A stretch of 64,000 nucleotides of DNA from Orlajensenia sp001423545 (GTDB lineage: Bacteria; Actinomycetota; Actinomycetes; Actinomycetales; Microbacteriaceae), in NCBI GenBank assembly GCA_001423545.1, contig LMOK01000001.1, positions 620,001 to 684,000 on the forward strand. The letters are read 5' to 3'. The translations under genes and the position numbers were made by a program. The notes beneath the pieces are model-generated. The model made no database searches. It saw only the letters and a list, made by a program, of their open reading frames with translations, and was not told the DNA's origin. Positions 17,773 to 25,561 of this stretch are shown piece after piece; position 1 is the first letter of the stretch, and every line of letters starts with the position of its first letter.

Positions 17773-18450
17773 TCAGTGTGTCACAGGGGTCGGGATGCCG
17801 GCAGGACCGACACCCGCCCCGGCCGCAGTCGCAGCTTCGGTCGTTCCGGCGGCGCCCGCGGTGGCCGCGGCATCCGTCGTCTTCTGGGTCTTCTCGGCCG
17901 CCTTCGCGACAGGTTCGACCGCTGCAGGAGCGGGGTCGGTCACCAGGGGCACATCGGCCAGGAGGGAGTTCGGAACGGCGTTGCCCGCTCCCCCGGTCGC
18001 CGAGTCGGCGGCCTGCGGCTGGCCGAGGACTGCGCCGTCGGAGAGACGGAGGTACGCCGGATGCGCGTTGGTCACCATGCCGAGGGCTGCTGCGTTCTCG
18101 GCGAGGTACTGCGGTGACTTGACCCTGTCGAGGTCCTCGCCGACCGCCTGGGCGTTCTGCTGCAGGTGCTTCAGCTCCGACTCGGCGTGCGAGGACTCGT
18201 AGGCGCCCTGCGAGAGCGCGACGCTGAGCAGCAGCTTCGCGATGAAGATGGCGGCGACCCCGCTGACGGCGACGATCGCGTAGAACAGCCGTGGACGGGC
18301 ACGACGCTGATCGCGCGTGGGCGCGATGGTGATCGACGGACGCCAGCTCGGAGTCGGGGACGGTGCCTGAATCGGCTCCGGCACCGCCGCCGATTGGGCG
18401 AGCGATCCCCACACGGGCATCTGGGGCGCTCGCGCGAGCGTCTCGTTCAT
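17773..18450 (-). CDS. ftsL: FtsL-like divisome protein with long C-terminal tail
   Basis: The 225-residue bitopic protein sits in the ftsL position between rsmH and ftsI. It has a cytoplasmic N-terminus (1-54), one membrane helix (about 55-79) and an extracytoplasmic leucine/alanine heptad region (about 85-125) with KSPQYLAENAAALGMV, which resembles other actinobacterial FtsL proteins. An Ala/Pro/Thr-rich tail (145-225) follows and is unusual for this small family. The start ATG overlaps the rsmH stop by 4 nt and has AGGAG 6 nt upstream. FtsL sequences diverge quickly, so the assignment rests on position and topology. Confidence 0.85.
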   Translation of the reverse strand: MNETLARAPQMPVWGSLAQSAAVPEPIQAPSPTPSWRPSITIAPTRDQRRARPRLFYAIVAVSGVAAIFIAKLLLSVALSQGAYESSHAESELKHLQQNAQAVGEDLDRVKSPQYLAENAAALGMVTNAHPAYLRLSDGAVLGQPQAADSATGGAGNAVPNSLLADVPLVTDPAPAAVEPVAKAAEKTQKTTDAAATAGAAGTTEAATAAGAGVGPAGIPTPVTH

Positions 18451-19400
18451 GCTGCGCTCCTGACGCGTTCCGCCGCGCGCAGCCGCACGGACGTGGCTCG
18501 GGGGTTGATGGCCTTCTCCTCGTCGCTGGCCAGCTCGGCCCCGCGGATGAGGAGCGTGAACTCGGCCTTGTGTTCCGGGAGCTCGATCGGCAGCCCGGGA
18601 GGCGCCGTCGAACTCGACGCGGCGGCGAGGGCGCGCTTGACGATGCGGTCCTCGAGCGACTGGTAGGACTCCACGGCGATGCGACCGCCGACGCGCAGCG
18701 TCGACAGTGCGGCAGGGATGGCGCGTTCGAGCACGGCCAGTTCCTGGTTCACCTCGATGCGCAGCGCCTGGAAGACGCGCTTGGCGGGGTGGCCCTGGCG
18801 CTGCACGGCAACGGGCGTGACATCGGTGATGATCTTCACGAGCTCGGCCGAACGCACCAGAGGCGCCTCTTGTCGAGCGGCGACGATGGCCTTCGCGTAG
18901 CGGGCCGACAGCTTCTCCTCGCCGTACTCGTGGAAGATGCGCCGCAGGTCGGCCTCGGAGTATGTGGCGAGCACGACCTCGGCCGTCAGCTCGCTGGTCG
19001 CGTCCATCCGCATGTCGAGGGGCGCGTCCTTGGAGTAGGAGAAGCCGCGCTCGACGCGGTCGAGCTGCAGTGACGAGACACCGAGGTCGAACAGGATGCC
19101 GTCGACCTCGGGAATGCCGAGGCCGTCGAGGGCGTCGACGAAGCCGTCGTATACGGTGTGCACGAACTTCACGCGATCGCCGAACGGGGCGAGGCGCTCC
19201 CGGGCGATGCCGAGGGCGTCGAGGTCGCGGTCGAGGCCGACGAGGGTCAGGTCGGGGAAGCGCTGCAGGAACGCCTCGGCGTGACCGGCCATGCCGAGGG
19301 TGCCGTCGACGAGCACGGCGCCCGGGGCGCCGATCGCCGGGGCGAGCAACTCGACGCAGCGCTCGAGCATGACTGGGGTGTGGATGCGGTTGATCTCCAT
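18447..19400 (-). CDS. rsmH: 16S rRNA (cytosine-1402-N4)-methyltransferase RsmH
   Basis: RsmH (MraW) methylates N4 of C1402 in the ribosomal P-site. The 317-residue protein begins MEINRIHTPVMLERCVELL, as the family does, followed by the SAM-binding LVDGTLGMAGHAEAFL (about 35-50). It also has DGILFDLGVSSLQLD (about 100-114), RVFQALRIEVNQEL and YQSLEDRIVK near the C-terminus. Length is normal. It follows mraZ after a 95-bp gap that holds a small hairpin. The best upstream AGGAG is some 15 nt from the ATG. Confidence 0.95.
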   Translation of the reverse strand: MEINRIHTPVMLERCVELLAPAIGAPGAVLVDGTLGMAGHAEAFLQRFPDLTLVGLDRDLDALGIARERLAPFGDRVKFVHTVYDGFVDALDGLGIPEVDGILFDLGVSSLQLDRVERGFSYSKDAPLDMRMDATSELTAEVVLATYSEADLRRIFHEYGEEKLSARYAKAIVAARQEAPLVRSAELVKIITDVTPVAVQRQGHPAKRVFQALRIEVNQELAVLERAIPAALSTLRVGGRIAVESYQSLEDRIVKRALAAASSSTAPPGLPIELPEHKAEFTLLIRGAELASDEEKAINPRATSVRLRAAERVRSAA

Positions 19401-19442
19401 GAGAGCCGGGAGGGCTCCTGTCCCCTGATCCCCATCCGGAGT

Positions 19443-19465
19443 CTGACACCGGGGAAGTGTGTCAG
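19443..19465 (-). promoter_or_regulatory. Small inverted repeat between mraZ and rsmH
   Basis: CTGACAC (19443-19449) and GTGTCAG (19459-19465) can pair as a 7-bp stem with a 9-nt loop in the transcript between mraZ and rsmH. There is no T-tract. It could set the ratio of mraZ to downstream expression, but nothing in the sequence proves this. Confidence 0.35.
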
Positions 19466-19495
19466 CGTGGCCGGCTGGGAGTCGGGGAACAGGAA

Positions 19496-19927
19496 CTAGA
19501 AGAGTCCCGGGATCACCTCCTCGGTGGTGTTCGCGAAGGTGGCTTCCTGCTCGGTCAGGTACGTCTCCCAGGCTTCGGTGTCCCAGATCTCGACGCGGCT
19601 GCCGGCGCCGATGACCGTGAGGTCGCGTTCGAGTCCGGCGTAGGCACGCAGGTTCGCGGGGATGGTCACGCGGTTCTGCTTGTCGGGGGTCTCGGCGCTG
19701 GCGCCGGAGAGGAAGACGCGGAGGTAGTCGCGAGCGGTCTTGCTCGTGACGGGTGCCTGCCGGATCTTGTCGTGCAGGTCCTCGAACTCACGGGCCGAGA
19801 AGACGTAGATGCAGTGCTCCTGGCCCCGGGTCACGACGACGCCGGTGGAGAGCTCGTCACGGAACTTGGCGGGAAGGATGACGCGTCCCTTCTCGTCCAG
19901 CTTCGGTGCATAGGTCCCGAGGAACAC
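19496..19927 (-). CDS. mraZ: Transcriptional regulator MraZ
   Basis: MraZ is a ring-forming AbrB-like DNA-binding protein that controls the division cluster it heads. With the GTG at 19925-19927 the 143-residue protein starts FLGTYAPKLDEKGRVILPAK, the standard MraZ N-terminus. GGGGGTGA lies 5 nt before this GTG. Two earlier GTGs (19936 and 19942) overlap that site and are less likely. The second SpoVT/AbrB repeat contains SAETPDKQNRVTIPANLRAYAG. It probably binds the three tandem repeats at 19965-19994. Confidence 0.95.
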   Translation of the reverse strand: MFLGTYAPKLDEKGRVILPAKFRDELSTGVVVTRGQEHCIYVFSAREFEDLHDKIRQAPVTSKTARDYLRVFLSGASAETPDKQNRVTIPANLRAYAGLERDLTVIGAGSRVEIWDTEAWETYLTEQEATFANTTEEVIPGLF

Positions 19928-19964
19928 GGTCTTCACCCCCACTCATCCGGCCACGGTTGCGGTG

Positions 19965-19994
19965 TTGCTCCACTTTACTCCACTACACACCACA
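19965..19994 (-). promoter_or_regulatory. MraZ operator: three tandem 10-bp repeats
   Basis: Read on the minus strand the site is TGTGGTGTGT, AGTGGAGTAA and AGTGGAGCAA in direct tandem: three copies of a GTGG(A/T)G core exactly 10 bp apart, starting 37 bp before the mraZ GTG. MraZ is known to bind such phased TGGG/GTGG direct repeats in its own promoter. A TAAAGT that could serve as a -10 lies inside the array, so bound MraZ would block the promoter. Confidence 0.75.
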
Positions 19995-20018
19995 TCTGTT
20001 CTGCATTCCCTCATTTTG

Positions 20019-20031
20019 CCCCGAATCGGGG
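20019..20031. repeat. 13-bp palindrome upstream of the mraZ operator
   Basis: CCCCGAATCGGGG is a perfect odd-length palindrome 25 bp upstream of the MraZ repeats. It could be a regulator site near the mraZ promoter or a small hairpin in a read-through transcript. I cannot assign a binding protein. Confidence 0.35.
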
Positions 20032-20113
20032 TATTTCAGGCGCAGAAAATCAGTCGAGTACAGGGTGGAGGGAAATGGAGCAGCCGGACGGGCTCAGGGA
20101 GCATCCGGGCATG

Positions 20114-20143
20114 AAAAAAGGGCCGATCCGTGAGGATCGGCCC
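20114..20143 (-). terminator. Rho-independent terminator of the DUF3040 gene
   Basis: GGGCCGATCC (20120-20129) and GGATCGGCCC (20134-20143) make a perfect 10-bp stem with a 4-nt loop. On the minus strand it is followed by six T (20114-20119). It lies 45 nt past the DUF3040 stop and insulates the mraZ promoter from that gene. Confidence 0.93.
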
Positions 20144-20187
20144 TGAAGGGTGGAGAGGAGTGGGGAGGTGAGGCGACCGGCCGGAGC

Positions 20188-20571
20188 CTAGTCCTGGCCC
20201 TCCTGGCGGTGGTCCCAACGATCGTTGAGTCTGTCCATGAATCCACGATCGGCGGATGCCGCCCTCTTGGGCTTGGCCGCCGAGTCGGGAAGCTCCTCGG
20301 GAGCAGGGGCGCGCTTGCTCGGGGTGATCGCCACGAGGACGCCCACGAACATGAGGACGAAGCCTCCGATGCCCAGGATGAGGAGGTTGATCGCGACGCC
20401 GGCGATCAGTGCGGCGAGGCCGGCGACGGCCAGCAGCACACCGAGCACGATGGCTCTGTAATTGGGTCGACCGCGGGGAGCCCCCACCGTCGCCACGAAA
20501 TCGGCGTCGTTGTGATAGAGACTGCGCTCCATCTCATCGAGGAGTCTCTGCTCTTGCTCTGAAAGCGGCAT
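20188..20571 (-). CDS. DUF3040 small membrane protein
   Basis: The 127-residue protein starts MPLSEQEQRLLDEMERSLY, the signature opening of DUF3040, an actinobacterial family often found just before mraZ. A cytoplasmic N-terminus (1-40) is followed by two close membrane helices (about 41-84) and a charged tail. Function is unknown. It has a strong terminator downstream and is divergent from the polyprenyl synthase gene across a 76-bp gap, so it is probably a single-gene unit. Confidence 0.88.
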   Translation of the reverse strand: MPLSEQEQRLLDEMERSLYHNDADFVATVGAPRGRPNYRAIVLGVLLAVAGLAALIAGVAINLLILGIGGFVLMFVGVLVAITPSKRAPAPEELPDSAAKPKRAASADRGFMDRLNDRWDHRQEGQD

Positions 20572-20647
20572 CTCATTCCCTTCGCACTCGGGATCAGTCG
20601 AGATACGTTCAAAGTGTAGCCTCGCGAGTGAAAGCTAGGCTAGACGC

Positions 20648-21769
20648 GTGGCAGAAAGCACTCGGCTAGCCGATCTCGTACAGACACGCATCGATGAGTT
20701 CGTATCGGATCGTTCCCTAATTCTCTCCTCCATCAGTGAGGAACTCACCCCGCTCGTCGAGATCTCTCGGCGCTTTCTCAGCGGTGGCAAGAGATTCCGC
20801 GCACTGTTCGCCTATTGGGGGTGGCAGTCGGTGTCGGGTGAGCCCGACGGATTCGATCCGTTCAGCACCGAGGACGACGTGCCCGACCTGTCGGCGGTGG
20901 TCTCCGTGGCCGCAGCACTGGAAGTGTTCCACGCCGCCGCGCTCGTGCACGACGACATCATCGACAACTCCGACACCCGCCGAGGTGCGCCTGCCGCCCA
21001 CCGCAGCTTCGAGGCCCTGCACCGCGAGGGCGGCTGGGCCGGCGACGGCGCCGAGTTCGGACGCGCCGCTGCGATTCTGCACGGCGACCTGCTGCTGGGG
21101 TGGAGCGATGAACTGCTCGACGAGGCACTCGACCTCCTCCCCGACCGCGTCGCGGCCCGGCGCACCCGCCTGGAGTTCAATCGGATGCGCACCGAGGTCA
21201 CGGGCGGCCAGTACCTCGACATCCTCGAGGAGCGGGCCTGGCCGACGCGCTCCGAGGAGGAGATGCGCTCACGCGCCGAGACCGTCATCACCTACAAGTC
21301 GGCCAAGTACAGCGTGCTCGCGCCGCTCGTGATCGGCGCCGCCCTCGGCGGTGGGTCGGATGAGCAGCTCGCGGCGCTGCGCTCCTTCGGCCTCCCTCTC
21401 GGTATCGCCTACCAGCTGCGCGACGACCTGCTCGGGGTGTTCGGCGACGAGCAGGTCACGGGCAAGCCCAGTGGAGACGACCTGCGCGAGGGCAAGCGCA
21501 CGATGCTCATCGCCATGGCCCGCGAGCGGATCGGCACAGGCCCGCGCCGCATCCTCGACGAACTGCTGGGAGACCCGTCGCTCGACGCCGACCAGATCCG
21601 GTTGCTGCAGTCCACCATCACGGCCAGCGGAGCGGTCGACGAGATGGAGGCTCTCATCGCCCGTCAGGTGGTGCGGGCGACGACGGTGATGACGGATGCG
21701 CCGCTCACGCGGCGCTCACGCCGTGAGCTGGCACTGCTCGCCGAGACGGTGACGCGTCGCGCGTCCTGA
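20648..21769 (+). CDS. Polyprenyl diphosphate synthase (IdsA-like)
   Basis: The 373-residue trans-isoprenyl diphosphate synthase condenses IPP with an allylic diphosphate. The first aspartate motif is VHDDIIDNSDTRRG (DDIID at 102-106) and the second is YQLRDDLLGVFGDE (D259/D260), followed by KPSGDDLREGKRT. The GGKRFRALF segment (about 47-55) binds IPP. Product length cannot be fixed by eye. Its place beside an Rv2175c homologue matches idsA2 (Rv2173) in mycobacteria. A TAGGCT ending 7 nt before the GTG fits a leaderless transcript, since no Shine-Dalgarno sequence is seen. crtE at 43.1 kb encodes a second, carotenoid-specific synthase. Confidence 0.92.
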   Translation: MAESTRLADLVQTRIDEFVSDRSLILSSISEELTPLVEISRRFLSGGKRFRALFAYWGWQSVSGEPDGFDPFSTEDDVPDLSAVVSVAAALEVFHAAALVHDDIIDNSDTRRGAPAAHRSFEALHREGGWAGDGAEFGRAAAILHGDLLLGWSDELLDEALDLLPDRVAARRTRLEFNRMRTEVTGGQYLDILEERAWPTRSEEEMRSRAETVITYKSAKYSVLAPLVIGAALGGGSDEQLAALRSFGLPLGIAYQLRDDLLGVFGDEQVTGKPSGDDLREGKRTMLIAMARERIGTGPRRILDELLGDPSLDADQIRLLQSTITASGAVDEMEALIARQVVRATTVMTDAPLTRRSRRELALLAETVTRRAS

Positions 21770-21793
21770 CCCGCACGCCGGAGGCCGAACGGA

Positions 21794-22135
21794 TCAGGCG
21801 AGCGCCTGGGCGACCCGTCGAACCTCGGTCTTCCGGCCCGAGCGCAGCGCCTCGACCGGGGCGGCGTCGAGGGCGTCATCGCGCTCGAGCAGCCAGGCGA
21901 CGGCTTCCTCGTCGGTGAAGCCGGCATCCGAGAGCACGAAGATCGTCCCTCGCAGCTCGTGCAGTGGCTCCGAGCCCTCGAGGAAGGCGGCGGGAACCTG
22001 CAGAACGCCCTCCCGGCGCACGGCGAGGAGGTGGCGATCCTCGATGAGGCGTCGCACGCGGCTCTGCCCGATGCCGAGCACCTCCACGAGGTCGGGAATG
22101 GTCAGCCAGGGGCGATCGGAGATGTCGTCGGTCAC
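21794..22135 (-). CDS. Rv2175c-like DNA-binding protein
   Basis: The 113-residue protein has a predicted winged helix-turn-helix: LTIPDLVEVLGIGQSRVRRL (about 11-30) is a good HTH match. The C-terminal segment with HELRGTIFVLSDAGFTDEEAVAWL is characteristic of the Rv2175c family. In Mycobacterium tuberculosis Rv2175c binds DNA and is phosphorylated by the neighbouring kinase PknL. Here the kinase gene lies 1.4 kb away, separated by a LysM-protein gene. The start is a GTG at 22133-22135. Its regulatory targets are unknown. Confidence 0.85.
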   Translation of the reverse strand: MTDDISDRPWLTIPDLVEVLGIGQSRVRRLIEDRHLLAVRREGVLQVPAAFLEGSEPLHELRGTIFVLSDAGFTDEEAVAWLLERDDALDAAPVEALRSGRKTEVRRVAQALA

Positions 22136-22309
22136 GGTTCAAGAGTGCCATGTCGGGCGCGTGCATCCAACAGTCGCGACTCCCATGACACTCGGGATCG
22201 ACATCCGCTTCGTCACATCAGTAACATTGGTACCTCCAGTCCCACTAGTTGACTCATGCTCACTTTCATGTCAGCCTTATCGACACCGTGACCCGACGGA
22301 GGATCATCC

Positions 22310-23491
22310 ATGTCTCTCGCCCCAGTCGCGATCGCCAGCGCGATCGCCATGACCATCGGCGGAACCGCCCCAGTGACAGCGACCCCGGCGAAACGCATGG
22401 TCCAGCCGTCGACGGATCGGGCGGCGCAGGCAGCGCCGTCGGCGGTCGCGGTGCACACGGCCACGAAGCCGCCGGCGAAGTACACGGTGGTGGCCGGTGA
22501 CACCGTGAGCGGGCTCGCCGAGAGGTTCGGCCTCAAGACCCGCACGATCCTCACGCTCAACGGACTCGACTGGTCGAGCCTGATCTTCCCGGGGCAGGTC
22601 CTCGTGCTGAAAGGTGCTGCCCCGGCGGCCCCGAAGCCGGCCACGCCCAAGGCCGCTGCCCCGACCTCGGGCCCCACCCACACCGTCGTCGCCGGTGACA
22701 CAATCAGCGGCATCGCCGCAGCGGCGGGACTCCGCACCCAGCACGTGCTCGAGGCGAACGGCCTCGGCTGGTCGAGCATGATCTTCCCCGGCCAGAAGCT
22801 CCGCTTGTCGGGCTCTGCGTCCACGGCGGCAGCGGCACCGGCAGCGCCGGTCGCGCCAGCACTCGCCCCCGTGGCGCAGGCGGCACCGCTCACGGTGCAC
22901 ACCGTCGTGGCCGGCGACACGATCAGCGACATCGCGGCATCCGTCGGCCAGAGCATCCAGGCGATCCTCGACGCCAACAAGCTCGACTGGTCGAGCTTCA
23001 TCGTTCCGGGCCAAAAGATCACCATCCCGTCGCCGCCCTCCCCCGAAGCCGCGCGGTCGGCGGTCAAGGCCGGACGCATCGCCGAGCTCTCGGACTCGAT
23101 GCGCACGAACGCCGCCACCATCGTCGCGGTCGGGCGCGAGCTCGGTGTGAGCGACCAGGGCATCGTCGTCGCGCTCGCTGCCGCTGCACAGGAATCCGGA
23201 CTCGAGAACGTCGACTACGGAGACCGCGACTCGCTCGGACTGTTCCAGCAGCGCCCCAGCACCGGATGGGGCACCAAGGCCCAGGTACGAGACCCGCTGC
23301 GGGCCACGAAGGCCTTCTTCGGCGGATCGGCCAACCCGAACCCCGGACGCACTCGGGGGCTGCTCGACGTGGCGGGCTGGGAGAAGATGACGGTCGCCCA
23401 GGCGGCGCAGGCTGTGCAGATCTCCGCCTACCCCGACGCGTACGCCAAGTGGGAACCGTCGGCACGGGCCTGGCTCGCGATCCTCGGCTGA
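22310..23491 (+). CDS. Secreted triple-LysM protein with lysozyme-like C-terminal domain
   Basis: The 393-residue protein begins with a hydrophobic stretch (about 4-25) that may act as an export signal, although it lacks the usual N-terminal basic residues. Three LysM peptidoglycan-binding repeats follow (about 57-101, 124-167, 196-240), each with (V)VAGDT and a PGQ near the end, joined by Ala/Pro linkers. The C-terminal domain (about 255-393) has AAAQESGLENVDYGDRDSLG and LFQQRPSTGWGT, a pattern of actinobacterial lytic-transglycosylase-like domains, with Glu295 the likely catalytic acid. The ATG has GGAGGA about 6 nt upstream. It is probably a wall-remodelling enzyme. It lies between the kinase gene and the gene for its presumed substrate. 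Confidence 0.82.
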   Translation: MSLAPVAIASAIAMTIGGTAPVTATPAKRMVQPSTDRAAQAAPSAVAVHTATKPPAKYTVVAGDTVSGLAERFGLKTRTILTLNGLDWSSLIFPGQVLVLKGAAPAAPKPATPKAAAPTSGPTHTVVAGDTISGIAAAAGLRTQHVLEANGLGWSSMIFPGQKLRLSGSASTAAAAPAAPVAPALAPVAQAAPLTVHTVVAGDTISDIAASVGQSIQAILDANKLDWSSFIVPGQKITIPSPPSPEAARSAVKAGRIAELSDSMRTNAATIVAVGRELGVSDQGIVVALAAAAQESGLENVDYGDRDSLGLFQQRPSTGWGTKAQVRDPLRATKAFFGGSANPNPGRTRGLLDVAGWEKMTVAQAAQAVQISAYPDAYAKWEPSARAWLAILG

Positions 23492-23567
23492 GTCGGTCCA
23501 CGTCACGATCGACCACCAATGCGCAGCCTTCACGGTGTTTTGACGGGGAGGATCGTCCGGCGTTTCA

Positions 23568-23573
23568 TACAAT
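23568..23573 (+). promoter_or_regulatory. -10 element of a probable leaderless pknL promoter
   Basis: TACAAT ends 6 nt before the GTG start at 23580. That spacing places transcription at or next to the start codon, and there is no ribosome binding site, as in leaderless actinobacterial mRNAs. A TTGACG at 23540-23545 is 22 bp upstream, too far for an ordinary -35. Confidence 0.5.
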
Positions 23574-23579
23574 CACGAG

Positions 23580-25487
23580 GTGACCGCCACGCCCACCGAC
23601 CCGATGCTCGGCCGCCTCATCGACGGCCGCTATCAGGTGCGCTCCCGGATCGCCCGGGGCGGCATGGCGACCGTCTACCTCGCGACGGATCTGCGCCTCG
23701 AGCGCCGCGTCGCGATCAAGATCATGCACGGCCACCTCGCCGACGACAACACCTTCAAGAGCCGCTTCGTGCAGGAGGCCCGCTCGGCCGCACGTCTCGC
23801 GCACCCGAACGTCGTGAACGTCTTCGACCAGGGCCAGGACTCCGACATGGCGTACCTCGTCATGGAGTACCTGCCCGGCATCACCCTGCGTGACCTGCTC
23901 AAGGATTACGGGCGTCTCACCCCCGAGCAGACCATCGACATCATGTCGGCCGTGCTGTCCGGCCTGGCCGCTGCCCACAAGGCCGGCATCGTGCACCGCG
24001 ACATGAAGCCCGAGAACGTGCTGCTGGCGGACGACGGCCGCATCAAGCTCGGCGACTTCGGCCTGGCCCGCGCGGCCAGCGCCAACACGGCGACGGGCCA
24101 GGCACTGCTCGGCACCATCGCCTACCTCTCCCCCGAGCTCGTCACGCGCGGGGTGGCGGATGCCCGCAGCGACATCTACGCGCTCGGCATCATGATGTAC
24201 GAGATGCTCACCGGAGAGCAGCCGTTCGTCGGCGAGGCACCGATGCAGATCGCCTACCAGCATGCCAACGAGCAGGTGCCGCGTCCCAGCTCACGCGTGC
24301 CGACGACGCCTCGCGGCCTCGACGACCTCGTCGTGTGGGCGACCGCCCGCGACCCCGAGAATCGTCCGCGCGACGCGCGCGTCATGCTCGAGCGCCTGCG
24401 CGACGTCGAGAAGCTCGTGCGCGATCCCGCTGCGGCCTCTGCCGAGGGAGTCGCGCCCACGATGGTGCTGCCGAGCGCCCCGCTCGCGGCATCCGGCGAC
24501 GACGAGACCCAGATCATCACGCCGGCGGTCGCACCGGGCCGGCACCGAACGGGCCCCGTCACCGCCGACGCCAGCACGGAGCTCGCGACCGCGACGCGCA
24601 CGCGCGCCCGCAGGGGCTACTGGTTGTTCGCCCTCGTACTGATCCTCGCCGGACTGGCGGGGGCCACGGGCTGGTACTTCGGAGCCGGCCCCGGATCCCT
24701 CGCGACGGTTCCCGATGTCGCCGGTCAGTCCCAGGACGCCGCGCAGGCCGCGCTCGTCGCCGAGGGCTTCACGGTGAAGCCCGGCACCCGCTACGACCTC
24801 GCCGTCGCCAAGGACCTCGTGTCCGGCACGGACCCGAAGTCCGGCAGCCAGGTCACGAAGGGCGCCGCCGTCATCCTCTACGTCTCGCTGGGCGCCGAGA
24901 TGCTCGAGGTGCCGGCCGTCGCCGGGATGCCGGAGGCCGACGCACGCACAGCCCTCGCACGATTCACCGTCGGAAAGTCCATCCAGCAGTTCAGCGGCGA
25001 GGTCGACAAGGGTCTCGTGATCGCTGCTCTCGACGGCGACGGCGCCGAACTGCCCGCGACCTACCCCGACACCGGTGCCGTGACCCTGGTCGTCTCGGTC
25101 GGCGGCCTGCCGCCCCTCGTCGGCATGGGGCGCGAAGAGGCCAAGCAGGCCCTCCTCGACGTGGACCTGGTGCCCAAGGAGGGCGACCTCGTCTACAGCG
25201 ACACCGTCCCCGAGGGCGATGTCGTCGCCATCTCGTCAGACACCGACCCCATCCGCGTCGGCGACACCATCACGCTGACGATGTCCAAGGGCGTCGAGCT
25301 GTTCGAGGTGCCCGACGTGTCCGGCCTGACGATCAACGAGGCCGCCCAGGTCATCGAGGACGCGGGCTTCGCCTTCGAGACCGATGTCCCCGAGCTGTTC
25401 CGCGACGCGCTGTCGGTGAACTCGCAGAACCCCGGCGCCGGAGAGCAGGTGCCGGCAGGCACCACCATCAGCGCGAACTTCGGCTGA
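23580..25487 (+). CDS. pknL: PASTA-domain serine/threonine protein kinase (PknL-like)
   Basis: This 635-residue membrane kinase has a complete Hanks-type catalytic domain (about 18-280): glycine loop with GGMATVYLA, ATP lysine K47 in VAIKIM, HRDMKPEN (139-146), DFG (159-161) and GTIAYLSPE. The activation segment has candidate phospho-threonines (TATGQALLGT). After a juxtamembrane linker comes one membrane helix (about 345-366), then four PASTA repeats that bind muropeptides or lipid II. The setting beside an Rv2175c homologue, a polyprenyl synthase and aroG matches mycobacterial pknL, although four PASTA repeats make it PknB-like. The GTG start is probably leaderless. Confidence 0.92.
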   Translation: MTATPTDPMLGRLIDGRYQVRSRIARGGMATVYLATDLRLERRVAIKIMHGHLADDNTFKSRFVQEARSAARLAHPNVVNVFDQGQDSDMAYLVMEYLPGITLRDLLKDYGRLTPEQTIDIMSAVLSGLAAAHKAGIVHRDMKPENVLLADDGRIKLGDFGLARAASANTATGQALLGTIAYLSPELVTRGVADARSDIYALGIMMYEMLTGEQPFVGEAPMQIAYQHANEQVPRPSSRVPTTPRGLDDLVVWATARDPENRPRDARVMLERLRDVEKLVRDPAAASAEGVAPTMVLPSAPLAASGDDETQIITPAVAPGRHRTGPVTADASTELATATRTRARRGYWLFALVLILAGLAGATGWYFGAGPGSLATVPDVAGQSQDAAQAALVAEGFTVKPGTRYDLAVAKDLVSGTDPKSGSQVTKGAAVILYVSLGAEMLEVPAVAGMPEADARTALARFTVGKSIQQFSGEVDKGLVIAALDGDGAELPATYPDTGAVTLVVSVGGLPPLVGMGREEAKQALLDVDLVPKEGDLVYSDTVPEGDVVAISSDTDPIRVGDTITLTMSKGVELFEVPDVSGLTINEAAQVIEDAGFAFETDVPELFRDALSVNSQNPGAGEQVPAGTTISANFG

Positions 25488-25506
25488 GCGGTTCGCGCTC
25501 GCCGCG

Positions 25507-25552
25507 CGCTTCGGCCGGGGACTGCGTCCGGGCCTCAGCGAGCGGGGAGCGA
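25507..25552 (-). repeat. Copy A of a 32-nt intergenic repeat (convergent pknL/aroG gap)
   Basis: On the minus strand the core reads AGGCCCGGACGCAGTC followed by CCCGGCCGAAGCGCGC. The same core, with a few changes, occurs twice at 37.86-38.02 kb. GGCC-GGAC and GTCC-GGCC can pair around a GCA loop. It fills most of the 74-bp gap between two convergent genes, so it may act as a bidirectional terminator or a REP-like element. Confidence 0.6.
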
Positions 25553-25561
25553 GCGGGCGGC

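Noticed and set aside
19965..19994. Short CRISPR-like array
   Set aside because: The repeats are 10 bp in direct tandem without spacers, and they sit exactly where an MraZ operator is expected.
23540..23573. Standard -35/-10 promoter TTGACG...TACAAT before pknL
   Set aside because: The spacing is 22 bp, too long for a normal housekeeping sigma promoter. Only the -10 is retained as a feature.
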